A stretch of 57,104 bases of DNA from Planctomycetota bacterium (GTDB lineage: Bacteria; Planctomycetota; Planctomycetia; Gemmatales; Gemmataceae): the NCBI GenBank assembly GCA_016191165.1, contig JACPPF010000135.1:1-57104 (forward strand). The letters run 5' to 3'. The position numbers and the translations under genes are program-made. The notes beneath the pieces are model-generated. The model had not been told where the DNA came from. It made no database searches and worked only from the letters and a program-made list of their open reading frames with translations. Shown one piece after another: positions 44,988 through 52,517 of the stretch. How positions within the stretch are numbered: position 1 is the first letter of the stretch; each line of letters starts with the position of its first letter.

Positions 44988-46730
44988 TCACTCCTTCCGC
45001 TCAAACACCACTCGCCCGCCCACCACCGTCGTCAGCACGCGCGTGTTGCCCAGGTCGGTACACGTCAAGTAGTCGCGGTCGATCACGATGAAGTCGGCGA
45101 GCTTGCCGCGTTCGAGCGTGCCCTTGTCCTTTTCCTCGCGGCCCAGGAATGCGTTGTTGATCGTATAGAGCCGAAGCGCCTCTTCGCGGGTGAGGCATTC
45201 TTCGGGAACCAACACTTTGCCCGATTCGAGCTTGCGGGTGACGGCGGTTTCGATGCCCAGCCAGGGGTCCCAGGGGTTAGTCGCCTTGCGGGGGTCGAGC
45301 TTGACCATGTGGTCCGAGCCGCCGCCGATGGTGGTGTACTTGAGCCAGCTCTTGTAGGGCTGAAACCATCGGATGCGTTCCTTGCCGAGGACGTTGTTGA
45401 GCGTGTTGCCGTCCTTGTACAGCCAGGCGGGTTGCACGTCGGCGACGACGCCGAGGCGTTTGCAGCGTTCGAGGTTTTGTTGCGATGGGAAATTGGCGTG
45501 AGTGATGCAGAAACGCAAATCTTTGATCGGCACGATGCGATCGACAAACTCGTAGCTATCCAGAAGCACATCCATCGCGCCTTCGCCGGCACAATGCGCG
45601 GTGATCGCCCAGCCACGGCGGGCGGCCTCCTCGCCGAGAATCTTCACCTGCTCCGGCGGCGTGAAGAGCAGACCGCGGTAGTCTTTTTCGACAATCTGGT
45701 ACGTCGGCCCGGGAGGCCAGGGCTGACGCATGTACGCGGTGCCGTTCAACATGCCGCCGTCAAGAAAGAACTTGATCGGTCCGATGCGAATCCAGACGCC
45801 GCCGCGCCCGGTTGGCCCATACTTCTTGTCCTTGCCCGGCAAGGCGTCGAGGCGTTTGACGATTTCCTCGCGCGTTCCTGATGGATTGAAACCAGGGCAG
45901 ACATTGATGCGCACGGTCAGTTCGTTCTTCTCGTGCAAGTCGCTGTAAAGATCGAACGCTCCGCGGCTCGAACTGCGATCCGAGATGCTGGTGATGCCGA
46001 AGGAGTTGTAAAGTGCGAATAGTTTCTTGACGGCCTCACGTCGATCCTGCGTGCTCGCCTTGCCGCCGGGGACGCCGCGCAGAAGGCCGGTGGCGTTGCG
46101 CAACATGCCCGTGAGTTCGCCGGTCTTGGGATCCTTGACAATGACGCCGGCGCGGGGGTTCTTGGTTTCCTTGGTGATGTTGGAAACTCTCAGGGCCATC
46201 GAGTTGACCATACTCGCCGGCCCGGCGTTATGCCAGACCGGATGTTTCGGAGCGACCGCGTCGAGTTCCGCGAGCGTTGGGAAACGCGCCTCCTTGAAGC
46301 GCGTCGGAAACGCGAAACGCAGGACGATCCATTCGCCCTCGGGCAGCTCTTTCGTCTTCTTGCGGATGTAGGCGAATACGTCGTCCAGTGATTTCAAGTA
46401 CGGCAATTCCTCGTTGAACTCGCTGGTCGCCGCCCCGAGCGGGTGCGTGTGGCTGTCGTAAAGTCCCGGCAAAATGTTGCGTCCCTTCGCGTCGATCAGC
46501 CTGGTCCTGGCGCGCTTGTGCTTGAGCACCGCGTCATTCGTGCCGACGGCAAGGATGCGATCGCCCTTGACGGCGATGGCCTGGGCGATCGTGAACTTGG
46601 CGTCCACGGTTAGCACTTTGGCGTGGTGGTAAATAAGATCGGCCGGTTCTGCGTCCTGGCCTTCGACAGGCGTGATTTCGACGAGGAACGGGAGTGCGAG
46701 AAGGATGAGGAAGAGGTAGCGCGCTTTCAT
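44988..46730 (-). CDS. exported amidohydrolase (YtcJ-like)
   Basis: A 580-residue secreted amidohydrolase of the metal-dependent superfamily. After a signal peptide (MKARYLFLILLALPFLVEIT) come the entry strand HHAKVLTVDAKFT, the DSHTHPLG motif (H94, H96 metal ligands), a TAHCAGEGAMDVLLD motif and the late TIGGGSDHM, where Asp is the general base. The C-terminal TTVVGGRVVFERKE closes the beta-sandwich. Substrate unknown. The start ATG at 46730 has GAGG seven bases upstream and is preferred to 46754. Confidence 0.88.
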   Translation of the reverse strand: MKARYLFLILLALPFLVEITPVEGQDAEPADLIYHHAKVLTVDAKFTIAQAIAVKGDRILAVGTNDAVLKHKRARTRLIDAKGRNILPGLYDSHTHPLGAATSEFNEELPYLKSLDDVFAYIRKKTKELPEGEWIVLRFAFPTRFKEARFPTLAELDAVAPKHPVWHNAGPASMVNSMALRVSNITKETKNPRAGVIVKDPKTGELTGMLRNATGLLRGVPGGKASTQDRREAVKKLFALYNSFGITSISDRSSSRGAFDLYSDLHEKNELTVRINVCPGFNPSGTREEIVKRLDALPGKDKKYGPTGRGGVWIRIGPIKFFLDGGMLNGTAYMRQPWPPGPTYQIVEKDYRGLLFTPPEQVKILGEEAARRGWAITAHCAGEGAMDVLLDSYEFVDRIVPIKDLRFCITHANFPSQQNLERCKRLGVVADVQPAWLYKDGNTLNNVLGKERIRWFQPYKSWLKYTTIGGGSDHMVKLDPRKATNPWDPWLGIETAVTRKLESGKVLVPEECLTREEALRLYTINNAFLGREEKDKGTLERGKLADFIVIDRDYLTCTDLGNTRVLTTVVGGRVVFERKE

Positions 46731-46851
46731 GGGGTGCCTCGACAGAACGAACATCCTGCGGCCTTTCGGCCGCGGGCGTGGGAAACTGCCTTTGCACCAG
46801 TGTCCATGAAGGCGAGGGGGATGCCAAGGAAAAAATCCGGGATTTCAGGTC

Positions 46852-47841
46852 TCAGAAATCGTTGGGCACGACCTCGTCGCCAGCGCGCGTGCCGAGCGCT
46901 CGCCAGGTGGCGAGGCTAATCGAATTCTGAATCGAACGGCACGTGCCATCCAGCAGAAGAACGTTGACCAGGCCGCTGTGATAGCTTCGCGAGGTGACGG
47001 CTGCATAGGTAATTCCCGTCGTTGACTTTCCCTCCCGACTGGACGTGAAATCAATGTCGAAAGTGGCGCCGTTATACGCGAAGGGAACCGCCGTGTTTGG
47101 CCCAAAGGCCGTGGTAAAGCCGGTTTGATGCACGCGCGCGTCCACCCACTCGGTGTGTCCGGAATCGGGCTTGAAACTGCCGCCAAAAGCGCCCACCACC
47201 GTCGGGTCCGTCGGCGGCGCGACCCCGAACGCAGACGGGTTTCCGCCGTCGCGCAGGTAGGGCGTATACATCTTCACCTCGGCAAACGCCAGCGTGTTAC
47301 TGGTCCCATCCTGGATCTGCGGCAGTCGGAATCTTTGGTTTACGATGAAGGCCCCGTCCCCGCCCTGCTGCGTGGCCGCGTTAAAGACCATCCAGGTGCC
47401 AAAATTGGCGCCATAGCTGACTGGGTAATGAGTCAACGCTCCATCCGGCCTTGGGCGGTCGTTGCCATCGCTGGGACAGATGTGGATTGGCATCCGAATC
47501 TGCGTGATGGCCGGTTGCACATCGTAGGTAAGGCCGAAATTGATATTGCGATAAACGTTGTCCTGCTCAACGTACGGAAGAAGTCTCGCCAGGACCGACC
47601 ACGACGAGCTAATCACGCCAGACGGATACGTCCCCCCAGGAGGCAGGCCGCGATTGGCGTCATGGTAGCTGTGCAGCGCCAGGCCGATTTGTTTCAGGTT
47701 ATTCAGGCACGAGGTCCGGTTGGCGGCTTCCCTGACTTTTTGGACGGCGGGAACCAACAAGGCGATCAAGATCGCGATGATGGCAATGACGACGAGCAAC
47801 TCGATCAACGTGAAGGCGGGACGGGTTCGACAAGTGCGCAT
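46852..47841 (-). CDS. DUF1559 pseudopilin-like protein
   Basis: A 329-residue member of the planctomycete DUF1559 family. The N-terminus has the prepilin signature [20 protein letters not shown] with the cleavage-site Phe, followed by [20 protein letters not shown]. The C-terminal [20 protein letters not shown] is the family's characteristic end. Probably processed by a prepilin peptidase and anchored or assembled in the envelope; exact role unknown. AAGGAGTG precedes the ATG. The leader (47842-47954) carries a hairpin and a palindromic operator also found in front of the second DUF1559 gene and hemP. Confidence 0.92.
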   Translation of the reverse strand: MRTCRTRPAFTLIELLVVIAIIAILIALLVPAVQKVREAANRTSCLNNLKQIGLALHSYHDANRGLPPGGTYPSGVISSSWSVLARLLPYVEQDNVYRNINFGLTYDVQPAITQIRMPIHICPSDGNDRPRPDGALTHYPVSYGANFGTWMVFNAATQQGGDGAFIVNQRFRLPQIQDGTSNTLAFAEVKMYTPYLRDGGNPSAFGVAPPTDPTVVGAFGGSFKPDSGHTEWVDARVHQTGFTTAFGPNTAVPFAYNGATFDIDFTSSREGKSTTGITYAAVTSRSYHSGLVNVLLLDGTCRSIQNSISLATWRALGTRAGDEVVPNDF

Positions 47842-48194
47842 GTGACCGCACTCCTTTCAGGTGGGAAGGACTGCGAGGCGCATTGCGAACGGATGCGAGA
47901 ATCCAACTCGCTGCGGTGGCTGAGCTGCCTCTTATTGATTCGTAATCTCAACAAGGGCATCCTAGGGATCAAGAGGCCATGGCGGCAAGGCCCTGAATCT
48001 TGGCAAACAGGGGCGAATCCTTCACTTTGACTCGTAACATCTTGAACAACAATCGGTTAAGCACAGAACGATCGATTGGCGAAAACTCCCGAAAAATCTT
48101 GAAACCATGTCTCAACAACAAAAGTGCCCTCAGCGCACGGCCCGCAGTCATGGGGTGGGGGATCATGCTGCGGTACCGCCGCCGAGTGGTCTGT
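47842..48194. promoter_or_regulatory. leader of the first DUF1559 gene and intergenic region
   Basis: 353 bases without a convincing gene. A 33-base stretch beginning near 47868 (GAAGGACTGCGAGGCGCATT and following) is identical to the leader of the other DUF1559 gene; the RNA could fold as CGCAT-N9-ATGCG. Further upstream is the operator at 47932-47954. A 65-codon frame on the minus strand (47969-48166) is not convincing. Confidence 0.6.
47932..47954 (-). promoter_or_regulatory. Fur-like operator, copy A
   Basis: The minus strand reads TTGAGATTACGAATCAA within a 23-base conserved block: an inverted repeat TTGA-N9-TCAA. It starts 91 bases upstream of the first DUF1559 start codon. Two related copies lie at 52093 and 52216. 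Fur-family binding is inferred from the neighbouring hemP. Confidence 0.6.
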
Positions 48195-49514
48195 TTAGGG
48201 CTGCTTGCTACCTATGCGGTACAGCGCCGTGCCCGAGCGAACGTAGATCGCGCCATCCACGACGGCAACGCCGTAGAGCACCGAGGCAAGATTGTAGTCT
48301 CCTTGACCGGAAACCGACGCGGAGTTACCAGGCCGGCCTGGACCGTCCGTTTCAAAAAGCACGTTGGATGCAACCTTCACGAAGGAAGGGCCGGACTTGA
48401 TAACCGTCGTCGTCCCATCCTTGCCGAAGAAGTAGACGCGCCCACCCGCACCGACTGGCGACGCCCAGCACGGGCCGTCGATGCGCTCGGCATACTGCTG
48501 TTTCCCGGTCGCAAGATCGACGCAAACCACGACGCCCGCCTGGTTCACGAAATAGGCATGTCCTTGGTAGGCAAGCGGCGTCGCGTAGCTCGAAATCGCC
48601 CTGTCCGCTGACCAGGCGAGGGCAAAGGAACGCTTGCCGCCTTTCGCGACGAGTTTCAGACAACAATTGGATTTGGCGGCCTTTGCGGAATCGGTGCCCT
48701 TGCGGCTAATGCCGGCGCCGACCACAATCACGTCGCCGGAGGCCGACGCGGAAGGAATTGTGTTGCCCAGGATGCCATCCATTTCCCAGAGCAGGGTGCC
48801 TTTATCGGCGTCGTAGCCTGCGACCGTTCCATTACTACTGACGACAATTTCCGCCTTGCCATCGCGTTGGGCAATGACGGGCGACGCCCAGGAGCCTCGG
48901 CTCTTGCGCCCCGTTTTCCAGCGGTTCTTCCCGTTTTTCTTGTCGATGGCCACCAGATAGGAGGGGCCGCTGTGATCGACGAGGATGACGACCGCGTCTT
49001 TGGTTTGGGCTGGCGAACTGCCCAGGCCATGGTTTCCTTTAAACTCGCCGTAGTCCTTGACGAGCGAGCGAGACCAGAGCAGTTTGCCCGAGTGGGAGAA
49101 CGCGAGTAGATCGCCGCCTTCGAAGAAGGCGTAGACCGCATCGGAATCGACGATCGGCGTCGGTGCAGCCTTGCTGACGCTAAAAGTCCATTTCGCCTTT
49201 TGCGTCGGCTCAAACGTGTGAGACCAAGCCTTCTTGCCCGTGCTGGCGTCGATTCCGAGGACATGGCCCTTCTCGCGATTGGCGCCAGAGACCGCCGTCA
49301 CGAAGACGCGATCCTTCCAGACCACGGGGCTGGACTGTCCGTGGCCTGGAAGGTCAATGCGCCAGGCGATATTTTCCTTCGCGGACCACTTGATCGGCAC
49401 CTTGATCGCGTTTGCAACCGAATCGCCCCGGCCACGAAACCCGGGCCAAATATCGTCGGCTTGGGCGACTCGGGTGACAAACAACGCCATTGCCACAGAT
49501 AGGACAATTCTCAT
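48195..49514 (-). CDS. secreted PQQ-like beta-propeller protein
   Basis: A 439-residue exported protein: signal peptide MRIVLSVAMALFVTRVAQAD, then WPGFRGRGDSV, the usual beginning of planctomycete PQQ-like propellers, and repeated blades with A/V-x-D-x-x-T/K-G-K motifs (GIDASTGKKAWSH, AIDKKNGKNRWKTG, YDADKGTLLWEMD, CVDLATGKQQY). The repeated W-rich blades indicate a scaffold or sugar/quinone-binding propeller; enzymatic function is not implied. AAGGGA precedes the ATG. It lies downstream of the kelch gene on the same strand. Confidence 0.88.
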   Translation of the reverse strand: MRIVLSVAMALFVTRVAQADDIWPGFRGRGDSVANAIKVPIKWSAKENIAWRIDLPGHGQSSPVVWKDRVFVTAVSGANREKGHVLGIDASTGKKAWSHTFEPTQKAKWTFSVSKAAPTPIVDSDAVYAFFEGGDLLAFSHSGKLLWSRSLVKDYGEFKGNHGLGSSPAQTKDAVVILVDHSGPSYLVAIDKKNGKNRWKTGRKSRGSWASPVIAQRDGKAEIVVSSNGTVAGYDADKGTLLWEMDGILGNTIPSASASGDVIVVGAGISRKGTDSAKAAKSNCCLKLVAKGGKRSFALAWSADRAISSYATPLAYQGHAYFVNQAGVVVCVDLATGKQQYAERIDGPCWASPVGAGGRVYFFGKDGTTTVIKSGPSFVKVASNVLFETDGPGRPGNSASVSGQGDYNLASVLYGVAVVDGAIYVRSGTALYRIGSKQP

Positions 49515-49564
49515 GTTGGGTCCCTTGTAATTTCCCGTACGGGTGATTTCCTCAGTACTGGCTT

Positions 49565-50545
49565 TTACTGTTTTTGCCCCGCGGCAATGGTTTCGACCAT
49601 GGAGAGATTGCCGTCACGGGACCCGCCGCCAAGCACGAGGAGCCAACCGTCGTTGGCTGCGACCAGGCGATGGACCACCCGCTTTTTCGCGAGCGAGCCA
49701 ACTTCATCCCAGGCGTTTTTTTTCAGGTCGAGGCGATACAGTTTGCCGTCCGTGGGGCTGGCGAAAAGCGTTCCCGCGGAGGCGCAGACCGCCGGGGTAA
49801 ATCCGTTGCGTGATGGCCCGGGCAATGCGGGGCCTTTCGACCATCGTTGCGTGGCCGGGTCAAAAACGTCCACGGACTTATCCGTGCCGTCAGGTCCCAT
49901 GCCGCCGACGACATAGACTTTGCCCTCGAGCGCCGCGACGTTCAGGGCGCGCCGTTGGAAGGGCTGCTTGATCGCTTCCCAGCGGAGGGTTTTCTGGGAA
50001 AGGTCGAGTACCGCGCCAGTCTGGTGCCAGATGCTCTTCTTGCCCCTGCCATTCATCTGCCAGCCGCCCAGGACGTAGATGCGGTTGCCGACGACGGTGG
50101 CGTCGTGGGACGATCGGCCAGCGGGAAGGTCGGGCAGGGGCGCCCATTTGCCAACGGCCGGATCGAATACCGCACAAGTTGCCAGGGAATGATTGTCCGA
50201 GGCCGAGGTAGGCTTGTTTCGTGGCTGCATACCGCCGATGCGGTACAACTTGCCGCCATGGGCGACCATTGCGAGCCCCTGGATCGCGGGACCGCCGGGG
50301 AGTTCTTCCCAGCCCTTGGGGTTGGAAAGGTTGAGTCGGCGAAACTTCCCGGTGACCGCTTCCGTGGAGTAGGTATGTGTCTTGCCAATGTGGCCGCCAT
50401 AGACGTAGACCTGACCCTCGCAGACCGCGGCCCCAAAGCTGGAAAATGCCTCGGGCATCGCGGGATATTGGGTTTTGGCATCCTGACCCTGGGTACCACC
50501 GACGGCCAACAGGACCAAGAACAACGCGGATAGTTTACAACGCAT
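49565..50545 (-). CDS. secreted kelch-repeat beta-propeller protein
   Basis: A 326-residue protein with a signal peptide (MRCKLSALFLVLLAVGGTQG) and kelch blades: VYVYGGHIGKTHTYS, KLYRIGGMQPRN, IYVLGGWQMNG, VYVVGGMGPDG and LLVLGGGSRDG, each with the double Gly and the following aromatic strand. Five or six blades form one propeller. Function unknown; similar planctomycete proteins are surface or periplasmic. I chose the ATG at 50545 because AGGAG is close upstream. A terminator-like hairpin lies immediately upstream. Confidence 0.85.
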   Translation of the reverse strand: MRCKLSALFLVLLAVGGTQGQDAKTQYPAMPEAFSSFGAAVCEGQVYVYGGHIGKTHTYSTEAVTGKFRRLNLSNPKGWEELPGGPAIQGLAMVAHGGKLYRIGGMQPRNKPTSASDNHSLATCAVFDPAVGKWAPLPDLPAGRSSHDATVVGNRIYVLGGWQMNGRGKKSIWHQTGAVLDLSQKTLRWEAIKQPFQRRALNVAALEGKVYVVGGMGPDGTDKSVDVFDPATQRWSKGPALPGPSRNGFTPAVCASAGTLFASPTDGKLYRLDLKKNAWDEVGSLAKKRVVHRLVAANDGWLLVLGGGSRDGNLSMVETIAAGQKQ

Positions 50546-50558
50546 CAAAGATCTCCTG

Positions 50559-50599
50559 AAAAAAAAACGCAAAGACTCCCGGGGACACCAATCCCCGGG
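50559..50599 (-). terminator. Rho-independent terminator between lipoprotein and kelch genes
   Basis: On the minus strand CCCGGGGA-TTGGTG-TCCCCGGG forms an 8-bp GC stem followed, after ten bases, by a run of nine T residues. It lies between the lipoprotein stop and the kelch start, so it would separate the two transcripts or act as an attenuator of the kelch gene. Confidence 0.65.
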
Positions 50600-50607
50600 C
50601 GGGGACA

Positions 50608-50642
50608 TTCAAAAAATCAGGTACGGGGCAAGCCCTTTGGGA
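50608..50642. repeat. 35-bp direct repeat, copy 1
   Basis: Identical to 50682-50716. The second copy encodes the lipoprotein C-terminus (KGLPRT and stop); this copy lies downstream of the stop and is not coding in that frame. Confidence 0.85.
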
Positions 50643-50681
50643 GTCGCTTTGGCCAGTTGCTTGCTGTACTCTCGCATCACT

Positions 50682-50716
50682 TTCAAAAAATCAGGTACGG
50701 GGCAAGCCCTTTGGGA
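50682..50716. repeat. 35-bp direct repeat, copy 2
   Basis: Second copy of the 35-bp repeat; overlaps the 3' end of the lipoprotein gene. The copies are 74 bases apart, pointing to a local tandem duplication. Confidence 0.85.
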
Positions 50717-50948
50717 ACTCCTTCTTTCGGGCCGGTATCAAGACAGTACGCGTGAATCGCGCCCATTCGGCCTCTTTCTGAAGCCGAGGCTCGCCTGCCT
50801 TCAGGCGTTCGAGCGTGGCCGCTTCAAATTTCGACTCGGGCGGCATGGCCTTCCACACCTCCAGGGTGACGGGTTCGGCCGGCGGAAGTTCGACCGTACC
50901 GCCACACCCGGCCGCCAAGAAAACCATCCACAAGAAAAAACGTTTCAT
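50691..50948 (-). CDS. small lipoprotein
   Basis: An 85-residue protein with a lipoprotein signal: MKRFFLWMVFLAAGCGG, lipobox LAAGC with the Cys to be lipidated. The mature part, about 70 residues, is charged (EVWKAMPPESKFEAATLERL) and helical; no family recognised. The ATG at 50948 has GGAGG six bases upstream, better than the TTG two codons before. The 3' end carries one copy of a 35-bp direct repeat. Confidence 0.75.
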   Translation of the reverse strand: MKRFFLWMVFLAAGCGGTVELPPAEPVTLEVWKAMPPESKFEAATLERLKAGEPRLQKEAEWARFTRTVLIPARKKEFPKGLPRT

Positions 50949-51069
50949 GAACAACCTCCAAGGTTTTTCGCCGTTGATTCAATTCCATTCGCAGACCCCG
51001 TAAGGCGGGCCTCGCGGCGCTCGACCCACCCTACGAAAACCGCCGCCATCTATTTGGCGGTTTGGATTG

Positions 51070-52002
51070 CTAGTCGAGCGACGCCACTTCGTCACCAGCG
51101 CGGGTGCCGAAGGCCTGATAGGTGGCCGGCGAGATCGACTGAGTCACAAAACGAACGGTGCCGTCCACGAGGGCGAAATTGGCGCCGCCGGGATGTTGAC
51201 TGCGGAATGCCCCGTAGACAGTGGTGGTGTGGTCGTGCTTGTTGAACGGATGATACGTGGTGCCCCAAGCATATCCGATGTACCCGTAGGCCCACACTCC
51301 TCCCATCGCCGTGGAGGGTACGCCCTGCGGCGCGAAATCGGTCTCACCGACGAGGAATGTGTTCGAGGTGCCATCAACGATCGACGCCATGCGGGTGACC
51401 GTGCCTCGATTCGGCGACGCGGCGTTGGCGGCGTAACTCGGGTCGAGCGTCGGTACGATCGTGCCGTTAAACGCCGGCTCGGGCACGCCATAGGCGTTGT
51501 AATAGTGCAGCAACACCACGTCCTGCGTCCCCGCGCAAAACAGGTAACTCGTGTAGGCTCGGTTCTCCGGAAGTGCCGCGGTCGGCGGACTCATCGTTGG
51601 GCAAACATAGGTCGGAATCAACATTTGCTGCAACATCGCGTTGGTGAAGCCGTCGCCATTGGAATCGACGGTGCTGTTACGCGGCAGCTTCGGGTCCCAG
51701 CGGCGCGCCACGGCATCCTGTTCCAGGTAGGGCAGAATCAGGATGTGGCCCGTCACCCAGGTTGCCGTCGCCTCGCCAGGCTGGCGATCACGAACCGCGT
51801 AGGGAAATTTTCGGTTGGCGTCGTGGTAAAGGTGCGTGGCGATGGCGATCTGCTTCAAGTTGTTGGAGCAGTACGTTCGGTTGGCGGCTTCCCTGACTTT
51901 TTGGACGGCGGGGACCAGCAAGGCGATCAAGATCGCGATGATGGCAATGACGACGAGCAACTCGATCAACGTGAAGGCGAGGCGGGATTTGCGCGTGCGC
52001 AT
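51070..52002 (-). CDS. DUF1559 pseudopilin-like protein
   Basis: A 310-residue DUF1559 protein, a close relative of the one at 46852: [20 protein letters not shown], then [20 protein letters not shown] and a C-terminal [14 protein letters not shown]. The first 60 codons are nearly identical between the two genes, and so is the leader, indicating a duplication; the central parts differ. Role in the cell envelope unknown. The ATG has AAAGGAG upstream. Confidence 0.92.
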   Translation of the reverse strand: MRTRKSRLAFTLIELLVVIAIIAILIALLVPAVQKVREAANRTYCSNNLKQIAIATHLYHDANRKFPYAVRDRQPGEATATWVTGHILILPYLEQDAVARRWDPKLPRNSTVDSNGDGFTNAMLQQMLIPTYVCPTMSPPTAALPENRAYTSYLFCAGTQDVVLLHYYNAYGVPEPAFNGTIVPTLDPSYAANAASPNRGTVTRMASIVDGTSNTFLVGETDFAPQGVPSTAMGGVWAYGYIGYAWGTTYHPFNKHDHTTTVYGAFRSQHPGGANFALVDGTVRFVTQSISPATYQAFGTRAGDEVASLD

Positions 52003-52092
52003 GGCTACGCACTCCTTTCTAAAAAAGAAGGACTGCGAGGCGCATTGCGAACGGATGCGGGATCGTTCCTGCTGCGGTAGCGGAGCGGCCTC

Positions 52093-52115
52093 TAATTGAT
52101 ACTAAATCTCAACAA
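52093..52115 (-). promoter_or_regulatory. Fur-like operator, copy B
   Basis: Minus strand reads TTGAGATTTAGTATCAA inside a 23-base block, again TTGA-N9-TCAA, exactly 91 bases upstream of the second DUF1559 start codon, the same distance as copy A. Confidence 0.62.
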
Positions 52116-52215
52116 AGTTATGATAGACGGCGCGCCGACCGCCGGCAACTCATTTCCTTATTTTTTTTATTTTTTTCCAGGACCGCCAGCAGATCGGAAT
52201 GGACAGACTGTTATT

Positions 52216-52238
52216 TTGTTGACACGAAGTCTCAATAA
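52216..52238 (+). promoter_or_regulatory. Fur-like operator, copy C (hemP)
   Basis: The plus strand reads TTGACACGAAGTCTCAA in a 23-base block; its reverse complement (TTGAGACTTCGTGTCAA) matches copies A and B at most positions. It ends 38 bases before the hemP start codon, a usual position for repression of a haem-uptake gene by an iron-dependent regulator. Confidence 0.65.
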
Positions 52239-52275
52239 TCATAGCCTGATCCAAGCACGATTTGAGGACCACGCC

Positions 52276-52461
52276 ATGAATGACGCCGACGATCCGGACC
52301 TTCGCGCCGAAAATCCAGCGGGACAGGAATCAGAAAATCCGCCTAGAATGGTTTCCGCCCAGGAACTCTTCGCCGGCGAGCGTGAGATTTGCATCGAGCA
52401 CGAAGGCGAGGTCTATCGTTTGCGCATCACGCGGCGGAACAAATTGATATTGCAGAAGTGA
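52276..52461 (+). CDS. hemP: hemin uptake protein HemP
   Basis: A 61-residue protein whose second half is the HemP signature: AQELFAGEREICIEHEGEVY then RLRITRRNKLILQK. HemP proteins are small and iron-regulated, and belong to haem uptake loci; their exact mechanism is unclear and some regulate haem receptor genes. The ATG at 52276 is supported by GAGGA seven bases upstream and fits family length. Upstream is an operator shared with two DUF1559 genes. No haem receptor is visible in the window, so this hemP is alone. Confidence 0.88.
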   Translation: MNDADDPDLRAENPAGQESENPPRMVSAQELFAGEREICIEHEGEVYRLRITRRNKLILQK

Positions 52462-52475
52462 AAGCAAAATTCGTT

Positions 52476-52505
52476 TAGCGTTCGCGCGGCGCCGCGCGAA
52501 CGCTA
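52476..52505. terminator. perfect 30-bp palindrome
   Basis: TAGCGTTCGCGCGGC is followed directly by its exact reverse complement, with no loop. It lies between the convergent ends of hemP and the alpha/beta hydrolase gene, and is the most perfect member of the GGCGCC palindrome family. Confidence 0.75.
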
Positions 52506-52517
52506 TGCCGCAAGCGG

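Larger units (their letters stand above)
52003..52275. promoter_or_regulatory. divergent regulatory region between DUF1559 and hemP genes
   Basis: 273 bases. From the DUF1559 side: a conserved hairpin leader, then operator B (52093-52115); then an A/T-rich stretch (52158-52177) and operator C (52216-52238) before hemP. Two operators in one divergent region suggest joint control by one repressor. Confidence 0.6.

Noticed and set aside
47969-48166. 65-codon minus-strand frame after the PQQ-like gene
   Set aside because: No ribosome binding site, no family, and it overlaps the conserved regulatory region of the DUF1559 gene.
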